From Armatimonadota bacterium (GTDB lineage Bacteria; Armatimonadota; Fimbriimonadia; Fimbriimonadales; Fimbriimonadaceae): a stretch of DNA of 5,064 nucleotides. Below the pieces are notes generated by a model. That model was given only the letters and a program-made list of their open reading frames with translations, ran no database searches and was not told the origin of the DNA. The stretch lies in NCBI GenBank assembly GCA_003516955.1, contig DPBN01000178.1:8320-13383 (forward strand). The letters are read 5' to 3'. The translations under genes were made by a program, and so were the position numbers. Shown here piece after piece: positions 1 to 4,623 of the stretch; the first letter of the stretch is position 1, and the number at the start of each line of letters is the position of its first letter.

Positions 1-60
1 GGTGGAAATCCGGCACTGTGCCGCAACGGTGATAGTCCGAATGCCCGCTTCGCCGATCGT
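1..60 (+). promoter_or_regulatory. Cobalamin (B12) riboswitch aptamer, 3' part only
   Basis: The first ~48 bases match the 3' half of the cobalamin riboswitch core: GGTGGAAATCC at 1-11, the near-invariant CCGCAAC at 21-27 followed by GGTGA, and AGTCCGAATGCCCGC at 34-48. In this RNA family the aptamer binds adenosylcobalamin or a related corrinoid in the nascent transcript and usually represses the downstream gene when vitamin B12 is plentiful. The 5' half, including the P1 5' strand and the conserved B12-box region, lies before the window, so the aptamer class and ligand preference cannot be judged. The 3' limit is approximate. The RNA reads towards the small gene at 186-398, the only + strand gene before the convergent thrS, so that gene is the apparent regulatory target. 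Confidence 0.85.
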
Positions 61-93
61 CGTCCTGTCATCGCTCACGAGCATGGGCCGATA

Positions 94-117
94 GGAAGGG
101 CGCCCGCCCTGCCTTCC
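94..117 (+). terminator. Terminator-like hairpin downstream of the riboswitch
   Basis: GGAAGG (94-99) is perfectly complementary to CCTTCC (112-117). An alternative nested stem pairs AGGGC (97-101) with GCCCT (106-110) around a four-base loop. The stem is followed by GTCTTT (118-123), a poor but present T-rich tail. It lies between the aptamer and the small gene, where a riboswitch expression platform is expected, so it may act as a conditional terminator. The weak U-tract means it could equally be a structural element or chance pairing in GC-rich DNA. Confidence 0.35.
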
Positions 118-125
118 GTCTTTGC

Positions 126-186
126 TCCACACCGATGGCCACGTCCGGCGCCCCTCGCGTGGCGCAGAACCTGTTGGAGGTGTGGA
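126..186 (+). promoter_or_regulatory. Possible Shine-Dalgarno-sequestering stem of the riboswitch
   Basis: TCCACACC at 126-133 is perfectly complementary to GGTGTGGA at 179-186. The right arm covers the last two bases of the GGAGG ribosome binding site (176-180), the whole spacer and the A of the ATG at 186. Formation of this 8-bp helix, with a 45-base loop, would block initiation, as expected for a translational expression platform of a cobalamin riboswitch. The complementarity is read directly. Its regulatory role is inferred, because the aptamer arm that would compete with it is not complete in the window. Confidence 0.45.
176..180 (+). promoter_or_regulatory. Ribosome binding site that fixes the start of the small gene
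   Basis: GGAGG at 176-180 lies five bases before the ATG at 186. No comparable purine-rich motif precedes the in-frame upstream ATG at 135, so the start at 186 is preferred. Confidence 0.65.
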
Positions 187-398
187 TGGAAACCGCAACG
201 CACGCGAACGCGGCGACGACCCAGACGCTGGTGCTGGATTGCCGCATCATCCGGTACACCGGACCGGACCTCGACGAGTACTCCCCTGAGTTCCTGGAGC
301 TGCTTCGGCGCCAGAGGGAGGAGGGATACTCGCTGGCCTCGATCCGCTGGGAGGGCGACCGCCCGGAGATCGTCTTCCAGCGCACGGAGCCGCTGTAG
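186..398 (+). CDS. Small uncharacterised protein under a cobalamin riboswitch
   Basis: This encodes a 70-residue soluble protein that I do not recognise. No signal peptide, membrane segment, cysteine pair or metal-binding cluster is evident. After a polar, Ala/Thr-rich N-terminus (1-12) there is a hydrophobic strand-like run (TLVLDCRIIRY, about 13-23). An acidic, probably helical stretch with PEFLELLRRQREEG follows at about 32-45, then two strand-like segments (SLASIRW and PEIVFQR) near the C-terminus. This suggests a compact strand-helix-strand-strand domain. Codons are strongly GC-ending, like the neighbours, which supports real coding. The start at 186 is chosen for its GGAGG; an in-frame ATG at 135 would give 87 residues but lacks a ribosome binding site and lies in the loop of the proposed sequestering stem. 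It is the only gene between the riboswitch and the convergent thrS, so B12-dependent control is likely. A role in corrinoid metabolism or in a B12-independent substitute is a guess from context only. Confidence 0.6.
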   Translation: METATHANAATTQTLVLDCRIIRYTGPDLDEYSPEFLELLRRQREEGYSLASIRWEGDRPEIVFQRTEPL

Positions 399-417
399 AG
401 CTGCTCCGGCCGAAGAA

Positions 418-457
418 GAGGGGGCCGCGCCTGGAAGACAGGATCGCCGGCCCCCTC
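418..457 (-). terminator. Terminator hairpin between the small gene and thrS
   Basis: GAGGGGGCCG (418-427) and CGGCCCCCTC (448-457) form a perfect 10-bp GC-rich stem with a 20-base loop. It lies 7 bases beyond the thrS stop and 19 bases after the small gene's stop. On the - strand the stem is followed by TTCTTC, a weak U-tract, so it best fits termination of thrS. On the + strand no T-run follows, though the stem could slow polymerase from that side as well. Confidence 0.6.
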
Positions 458-464
458 GGGGCGT

Positions 465-2303
465 TCAGGACTTCAACTCGTCCAAAAGCCTGCCGACCGC
501 CTCGCCGACCGGGAGAGGACCGAGATCTCCCTGCTCGCGGTGCCTGACCCCGACCGTGCCGTTCTCCAGATCCCGGTCGCCGAGGATCAGCATCATCGGC
601 ACCTTCTGGAGCTGGTTCTCGCGGATCTTCTTGTTCAGACTTTCCCTGCGGTCGTCCACGTGAACCCTCAGGGGCGTCGGCAGCGGCCAGGAGACTCCGG
701 CAAACTCGCCCCGGCCTTGGAGCATCTCGGCTAGCTTGGCAGCCGGCTCGTTGTGGCGATCCGCGATCGGAAGCACCACCGCCTGCACCGGCGCCATCCA
801 CATCGGGAAAGCCCCGGCGTAGTGCTCCGTCAGGAGGCCGATCATGCGCTCCAGAGAGCCGAAGGGGGCTCGGTGGATCATGATCGGTCGGTGCGGCTTC
901 GAGTCCTCGCCGATGTACTCCAGCTCGAAGCGCTCGGGAAGGTTGTAGTCCACCTGCACGGTTCCCATCTGCCAGTCGCGGCCGAGGGCGTCCTTGACGA
1001 TCAGGTCGAGCTTGGGCCCATAGAAGGCGGCGTCGCCGGGAGAGACCTCGTAGTCGAGGCCGAGGTCCTTGCAGGCCTGTTCGATGGCGCTCTGAGCGTC
1101 CGCCCAATTCTGGGGGTGCCCGATGTACTTGTCGGACGCCTCGTCCCGGGTGCCCAGCCTGACGCGGTAGTCGTGGAGGCCGAGTTTGCGCAGCACGACC
1201 ATCATCAGGTCCACCACGCCCTTGAACTCGTCCAAGAGCTGGTCCGGCCGCACGAACAGGTGCGAGTCGTCCTGCGTGAAGCCGCGCACCCGGAGCATGC
1301 CCGCCAGCTCGCCGGACTGCTCGTACCGGTAAACGGTCCCGAACTCCGCCAAACGGATCGGCAGGTCCCGGTAGCTCCGCATCTGGGAGGAGTAGATCTC
1401 GATGTGGAAGGGGCAGTTCATGGGCTTGAGGATGAACGTTTCCTTCTCCTCGTCCTCCATGAACGGGAACATCTTCTCCTTGAACGTGATGATGTGGCCC
1501 GACTTCTCGTAGAGCCGCTTCGACGCGATGTGCGGCGTCACGACGGGCAGGTAGCCCCGCCGCAGCTGCTCTTCCTTCAGGAAGTCGCTGAGGACCTCGC
1601 GCAGGACGGCGCCCTTCGGCAGCCAGAGCGGCAAGCCGGGCCCGACGCGCGGGGAAAACAGGAACAGTCCCAGCTCGCGGCCCAGAACGCGGTGGTCGCG
1701 CTTCTTGGCCTCCTCGAGGCGATGGAGGTAGGCCTCCAGCTCCTCCTTCGTCTCAAACGCCGTGCCGTAGAGCCGGGTAAGCATCTTGTTGCGCGAGTCC
1801 CCACGCCAGTAGGCGCCCGCAACGGACATGAGCTTGAAGTGCTTCAGCTCGGCCGTGGACTCCACATGGGGGCCTCTGCACAGGTCGATGAAGTACCGCC
1901 GGCGTCCCTGCTTGTCGACGGCCTCCTGCTCGTAGAAGCTGATCGGCTCGTTCTCCGGGACGGCCTCCAGAAGCTCCAGCTTGTACGCTGCCGTCTCTTC
2001 GCCCTGCCCCAAGGTGCAGTCGCTCAGCACGATCTTCTTCGCTTCTTCACGGTTCGCCGCCACGCGACGCACGATCGGCTGCTTCAGGTTGGCGAGCTCG
2101 CGCATCCGCTGCTCGATCTTCGGCAGGTCCTCCTCGCGGATCGGGACCGGGGACTCCACGTCGTAGTAGAAGCCGTTCTCGATGGGCGGGCCGATCGCGA
2201 GCTTGATGCCGGGATAGAGCTCGGTGAGGGCTTGGGCCATCAAATGGGCCGCGGAGTGACGGAGCCGGTAGAGCCGGCTTTCTTCATAGGCCTGTTGCTG
2301 CAT
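465..2303 (-). CDS. thrS: Threonyl-tRNA synthetase (class II), lacking the TGS domain
   Basis: This enzyme charges tRNA(Thr) with threonine in the cytoplasm, using ATP. The 612-residue protein begins almost directly with the editing domain. HSAAH (16-20) is the HxxxH motif that, with CRGPH (Cys142, His146), forms the site that hydrolyses mischarged Ser-tRNA(Thr). The catalytic core follows, with MNCPFH (Cys297), the motif 2 region YRYEQSGEL (Arg326), QDDSH (His348), MIHRAPFGSLER (His477) and the motif 3 Arg486. Cys297, His348 and His477 correspond to the zinc ligands that select threonine. The anticodon-binding domain runs from about 504 (APVQAVVLPI) to the end. The usual N-terminal TGS domain of about 60 residues is absent. 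The anticodon domain carries an extra ~12 residues (about 533-544) compared with the E. coli enzyme. The start is the ATG at 2303, preceded by GGGAGG five bases upstream. The frame stays open to 2360, but those 19 extra residues have no ribosome binding site and no TGS similarity. The gene is divergent from the secreted-protein gene at 2417. Confidence 0.96.
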   Translation of the reverse strand: MQQQAYEESRLYRLRHSAAHLMAQALTELYPGIKLAIGPPIENGFYYDVESPVPIREEDLPKIEQRMRELANLKQPIVRRVAANREEAKKIVLSDCTLGQGEETAAYKLELLEAVPENEPISFYEQEAVDKQGRRRYFIDLCRGPHVESTAELKHFKLMSVAGAYWRGDSRNKMLTRLYGTAFETKEELEAYLHRLEEAKKRDHRVLGRELGLFLFSPRVGPGLPLWLPKGAVLREVLSDFLKEEQLRRGYLPVVTPHIASKRLYEKSGHIITFKEKMFPFMEDEEKETFILKPMNCPFHIEIYSSQMRSYRDLPIRLAEFGTVYRYEQSGELAGMLRVRGFTQDDSHLFVRPDQLLDEFKGVVDLMMVVLRKLGLHDYRVRLGTRDEASDKYIGHPQNWADAQSAIEQACKDLGLDYEVSPGDAAFYGPKLDLIVKDALGRDWQMGTVQVDYNLPERFELEYIGEDSKPHRPIMIHRAPFGSLERMIGLLTEHYAGAFPMWMAPVQAVVLPIADRHNEPAAKLAEMLQGRGEFAGVSWPLPTPLRVHVDDRRESLNKKIRENQLQKVPMMLILGDRDLENGTVGVRHREQGDLGPLPVGEAVGRLLDELKS

Positions 2304-2308
2304 AGAAA

Positions 2309-2314
2309 CCTCCC
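2309..2314 (-). promoter_or_regulatory. thrS ribosome binding site
   Basis: On the - strand GGGAGG lies five bases before the ATG at 2303. It decides in favour of this start over the further-upstream ATG at 2360. Confidence 0.75.
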
Positions 2315-2340
2315 ATACCAAGGGATCTGCGATGTCGGAC

Positions 2341-2358
2341 GCGGCCCGGATGGGCCGC
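2341..2358. repeat. GC-rich inverted repeat between thrS and the secreted-protein gene
   Basis: GCGGCCC (2341-2347) and GGGCCGC (2352-2358) are perfect 7-base inverted repeats around a four-base loop. They sit in the short divergent region 38 bases upstream of the thrS start. The element could be a leader hairpin in the thrS transcript or a protein-binding operator. The sequence alone does not tell which. Confidence 0.4.
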
Positions 2359-2365
2359 AAGGGAG

Positions 2366-2371
2366 ATTATG
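2366..2371 (-). promoter_or_regulatory. Possible thrS -10 element
   Basis: On the - strand CATAAT matches the consensus -10 at five of six bases and is one of the few AT-rich spots in the divergent region. It predicts transcription from about 2359 and a leader of about 56 bases that begins with the 2341-2358 inverted repeat. The hexamer 17 bases upstream (TGTGCT) is a poor -35 match, so confidence is low. Confidence 0.3.
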
Positions 2372-2416
2372 GTTGCTTCGAACCTCGGAGCACAGGACGC
2401 CGTCCAACGAAACGGA

Positions 2417-3172
2417 ATGCGACGTCTCTCTCCGATCTGCGTTGCGGCGCTCGCGCTCGTTCCGACCGCATCCTGGGCCCAGGCTGGAGCCAAGGCTTGG
2501 CTGGAGTCTGCGCTGACCGGTCTCCGTTCCTCGGGCCGGGTGGCCATCCGCCAAGCGGGCACCTGGGAGTTCGACGGGCGGCAACAGAGCTTCGTCAACG
2601 AGCTTTGGTTCGAGGCGTCCCCTGCGGGCGGCACCGGTCCCCGACTGGAGCTGCGGGAGACGTGGGATGGCTCGCTCCTCCGACGCACCGTCGGCGACGG
2701 CAGAAACCTCTGGGTCTTCGAACCGGCCGCGAAGCGCTACTCGGTCTGGAACTACGGAGGGTTCGGAGAGAGTCCGTCGGCGGAAGCGCTGCGGCGGCTC
2801 TTGGTCGCCTTTCGGGCCAGGGCGAACGGCGCGGCAGGTTGGATGGCCCGGCTGCTGGACGAGGCCTGGGGTTCGGACGGGGCCAGGTGGACGCCGTGGA
2901 TCCCCTTCGCGACCGAGGCCGTCGCCGGCGGGCTCATCACGCTCCGCAGCCCGGACGACAACCGGGGGTTCCTGTTCGAGGTCGCCGGAAGCCTCGAGGC
3001 CGCGCAACTGAGCTCGATCCGCTACGCCCAGCGGGGGACGATCGGCGGCAAGGCGTGGCAGGTGGTCTGGGACGCGAACGTAGGTTGGGCCGAGCCTCCG
3101 GAGGGATCGTTCCGGTTCCTGCCGGAGAAGGGGGCCGTGCCCGTGGTGTGGCCCGGCCCGCAGCCGGGCTAA
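2417..3172 (+). CDS. Secreted protein, possibly LolA/LolB-like fold
   Basis: This is an exported protein of 251 residues. Residues 1-23 form a classical signal peptide: MRR, a hydrophobic core (ICVAALALVP), then an AQA cleavage motif at 21-23. The mature part looks rich in beta strands. It contains DGRNLWVFEPAAKRYSVWNY (94-113), which resembles the 'DG..LW.y.P..k.y' pattern of the LolA/LolB-like and DUF2092-type outer-membrane lipoprotein-carrier folds. Those proteins form an open beta barrel that holds lipid acyl chains. The resemblance is weak and the family call is tentative. No lipobox cysteine is present in the signal region, so it is soluble in the periplasm or secreted rather than lipid-anchored. 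The ATG at 2417 is chosen because it gives a clean signal peptide. The in-frame ATG at 2369 has GGGAG only three bases ahead and would add 16 polar residues. The gene is divergent from thrS and convergent with greA. Confidence 0.8.
   Translation: MRRLSPICVAALALVPTASWAQAGAKAWLESALTGLRSSGRVAIRQAGTWEFDGRQQSFVNELWFEASPAGGTGPRLELRETWDGSLLRRTVGDGRNLWVFEPAAKRYSVWNYGGFGESPSAEALRRLLVAFRARANGAAGWMARLLDEAWGSDGARWTPWIPFATEAVAGGLITLRSPDDNRGFLFEVAGSLEAAQLSSIRYAQRGTIGGKAWQVVWDANVGWAEPPEGSFRFLPEKGAVPVVWPGPQPG
3149..3171. terminator. Hairpin at the convergent junction with greA
   Basis: GCCCGGC (3151-3157) and GCCGGGC (3163-3169) form a perfect 7-bp stem with loop CCGCA. A G-T and a T-A pair (3150/3170, 3149/3171) extend it to nine. 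It covers the last codons and stop of the secreted-protein gene and lies just beyond the greA stop. There is no T-run on either side, so it is not a canonical intrinsic terminator. Its position at a 6-base convergent junction suggests a bidirectional block. Confidence 0.4.
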
Positions 3173-3178
3173 GGCGGC

Positions 3179-3685
3179 TCAGGCGATGGGCTGCCGGTCG
3201 ATCTTCAGCACCTTGAAGCGTTTCTTGCCGTCGGGCGTCTCGAACTCAGCCATCTCGCCCGCCACCTTGCCCAGGATCGCCTCGCCGAGCGGGGACTCCA
3301 TGCTGATCAGGTCTTGGTTGGGATCGGCTTCGGCGGAACTGACCAGCCGCACGCTGAAGACGTCGCCGAACTCCTCGTCCTCAAGCTGGACGAAGGAGCC
3401 GGTTCCCACGCGGTCCGTCGGGATGCTCTCCGGATCAAGAATCTGGGCGTTGGCCAGGGTGGCCTTGAGCGTCCCGATCCTGGTTTCGACCATCGCCTGC
3501 TCGCGCTTCACCTCGTCGAGCTCGCTGTTGTCCTCGCTGAACTCGCCGTGGGACAGGCTCTCGCGAATGCGCTCCGCGATTTCCGGGCGCTTGATGGTCA
3601 GCAGCTCATCCAGCTCCTTCTGCATCGCCGCGTAGCCCTCCGGCGTGATCAGAAGCGGTCCGTGATCGGTTTCCTTCATGGCCAT
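3179..3685 (-). CDS. greA: Transcription elongation factor GreA
   Basis: GreA enters the secondary channel of RNA polymerase and stimulates cleavage of backtracked RNA so that stalled complexes can resume. The 168-residue length fits the family (about 158 in E. coli). Residues about 10-85 form the N-terminal coiled coil (TPEGYAAMQKELDEL ... VETRIGTLKATLANAQILD). Residues about 92-166 form the FKBP-like polymerase-binding domain, with the conserved SPLGEAILGK segment at 131-140. The coiled-coil tip reads HGEFSEDNSELDEVKREQ (46-63). The usual GDLxEN has Glu48 in place of the Mg-binding Asp, keeps Glu51, and carries one additional residue (Asp52) relative to E. coli GreA. The start at 3685 is supported by family length and by a TATAAT promoter just upstream; the frame stays open further upstream but without GreA similarity. 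A second Met at 3679 is also possible. No strong Shine-Dalgarno is seen, only AGGA about nine bases ahead. Confidence 0.94.
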   Translation of the reverse strand: MAMKETDHGPLLITPEGYAAMQKELDELLTIKRPEIAERIRESLSHGEFSEDNSELDEVKREQAMVETRIGTLKATLANAQILDPESIPTDRVGTGSFVQLEDEEFGDVFSVRLVSSAEADPNQDLISMESPLGEAILGKVAGEMAEFETPDGKKRFKVLKIDRQPIA

Positions 3686-3715
3686 CTTTGGAGATCCTAG
3701 GTTCGAAGTCCACGC

Positions 3716-3721
3716 ATTATA
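3716..3721 (-). promoter_or_regulatory. greA promoter -10 element
   Basis: A perfect TATAAT on the - strand lies 30 bases upstream of the greA ATG at 3685, in otherwise GC-rich DNA. Transcription would start near 3709, leaving a short leader of about 23 bases. No good -35 is seen; the hexamer 17 bases upstream reads AACATT. Confidence 0.6.
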
Positions 3722-3840
3722 ACCGCAAAGTCTCGTGGAATGTTCGGTTTTTCGGCCCGGCGCCTGCAGGGCTAGAGCAAGATACGCGGGGCGGCTTCGA
3801 AAGGTTCGCAAGGGCGAGCCGCTCGTGCCCGGGCGACGGG

Positions 3841-3846
3841 TAAATT
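3841..3846 (+). promoter_or_regulatory. Candidate leaderless promoter (-10) at 3854 gene
   Basis: TAAATT fits the TAnnnT pattern and ends seven bases before the ATG at 3854, so transcription would begin at or next to the start codon. No convincing Shine-Dalgarno precedes this ATG, which agrees with a leaderless mRNA. There is no recognisable -35. Confidence 0.4.
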
Positions 3847-3853
3847 GGACGCC

Positions 3854-4585
3854 ATGCTGCGAAGAACGGCCGTCGCGTGCTTGCTGGCGTTCGCGTCGGC
3901 CTCGCTCGCCCAGCAAGCCGCCGAAGAGCGGCCGAAGTCCCTGTTCGAGACGACGAGCCCGGAGGTGTTCGTGACGGTCACGGAGCACGCCACCGGCGCC
4001 GAGACCGTGGAGATCACGCCGAAGGCGATGGTCTATCCCCGGGAGGCTCTGCAGGCCCAGGCCGAGAGACTCGCCGCCGAACTGGGCCAGCGGCCGAGGG
4101 GACTGCAGCTCCAATCGGTGGACATCGACGGCTCTGGCAAGCCGGAGATGCGGTTCCTCCGGGCCACCTTCGCCGTGGACGGCCTCATTGAGAGGAACCC
4201 GTTGCGTCTCCGCCTGACCCCCATCGTCAGGGCGTTCGCCCAGGGGGATCCTGCCGCCTTCCCGCGGGTGCTCAGCGTGCTGTTTCAGGGCGAGGTCCCC
4301 GACCAGCGAACGATCCGGCGCTTCCGATCGTCTTCCGTTCGGGTTGAGGCGCTTTTCCACGAAGACCCGAGGGCCATCGAGTACCGCATCAGGATCGAGC
4401 GGCCGGAGCCGCAGGCGATCTCCATCCCCTACAGGGCCGTGGACCCGCCCGCGAGCGCTCCGACGGCGACCGGACCTCGGCGGTCGGGCTTGTGGCTGGT
4501 CGTGTCGTTCGTCATCGCCGCGGGAGCGGCGGCAGGCGCGTTGGTATACTCCCTCGTGCTTCGAAGACCCACGAAGCGCGGCTGA
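3854..4585 (+). CDS. Exported, C-terminally anchored membrane protein, function unknown
   Basis: I do not recognise the family of this 243-residue protein. Residues 1-19 form a signal peptide (LRR, then AVACLLAFASASLA, cleavage before QQA). Residues about 212-236 form one transmembrane helix (GLWLVVSFVIAAGAAAGALVY), followed by a basic tail RRPTKRG. This predicts an envelope protein with about 190 residues outside the membrane and a seven-residue cytoplasmic tail. The external part has a charged, probably helical stretch (about 62-80) and alternating strand-like segments. It ends in a Pro/Ala/Ser-rich linker (about 196-210) before the helix. The ATG at 3854 is preferred because it starts the signal peptide; an in-frame TTG at 3845 would add three residues. 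The gene is divergent from greA and 38 bases ahead of the PilT-like gene in the same direction. An operon and an envelope or pilus-related role are therefore plausible but not shown. Confidence 0.8.
   Translation: MLRRTAVACLLAFASASLAQQAAEERPKSLFETTSPEVFVTVTEHATGAETVEITPKAMVYPREALQAQAERLAAELGQRPRGLQLQSVDIDGSGKPEMRFLRATFAVDGLIERNPLRLRLTPIVRAFAQGDPAAFPRVLSVLFQGEVPDQRTIRRFRSSSVRVEALFHEDPRAIEYRIRIERPEPQAISIPYRAVDPPASAPTATGPRRSGLWLVVSFVIAAGAAAGALVYSLVLRRPTKRG
4542..4550 (+). promoter_or_regulatory. Possible internal promoter for the pilT-like gene
   Basis: TGGTATACT is an extended -10 (TGn followed by TATACT, five of six bases) inside the end of the membrane-protein gene. It predicts a start near 4557 and a leader of about 67 bases for the ATPase gene. 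There is no evident -35, which extended -10 promoters can lack. It coincides with Val-Tyr codons of a membrane helix, so it could be chance. Confidence 0.35.
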
Positions 4586-4623
4586 AGCCCCCACCCCTTG
4601 GAACTCTACGGAACCTCAGAACC

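Noticed and set aside
135..185. Upstream ATG at 135 as the start of the small protein
   Set aside because: It has no Shine-Dalgarno, whereas the in-frame ATG at 186 has GGAGG at five bases. It remains possible but is less likely.
68..385. Open frame on the - strand opposite the small riboswitch gene
   Set aside because: It has an Arg/Ser-rich composition and no ribosome binding site, and it would run antisense into the riboswitch region. The + strand gene has a GGAGG and the riboswitch in front.
2309..2366. Possible pairing of the thrS ribosome binding site GGGAGG with TCTCCC in the upstream DNA
   Set aside because: Only five Watson-Crick pairs plus a wobble, and the TCTCCC would overlap or precede the predicted transcription start, so it may not be in the mRNA.
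753..2516. Very long open frame (587 codons) on the + strand opposite thrS
   Set aside because: It lies antisense to almost the whole of a well-supported thrS. Its translation is dominated by Arg, Leu, Val, His and Gln with no recognisable motif. Such frames arise opposite GC-rich genes with strong third-position bias.
3698..3712. tRNA T-arm-like GGTTCGAAGTCC
   Set aside because: No acceptor stem, anticodon arm or CCA end can be folded around it; it lies between the greA start and its -10 element.
3812..3830. Imperfect hairpin GGGCGAG/CTCGTGCCC upstream of the 3854 gene
   Set aside because: It needs a two-base bulge, has a three-base loop and no T-run. It is of the kind expected by chance in GC-rich DNA.
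3686..4594. Upstream extension of the greA frame to 4594
   Set aside because: The extension has low-complexity Arg/Gly-rich composition, crosses the TATAAT promoter and runs antisense to the exported membrane protein. GreA family length ends at 3685.
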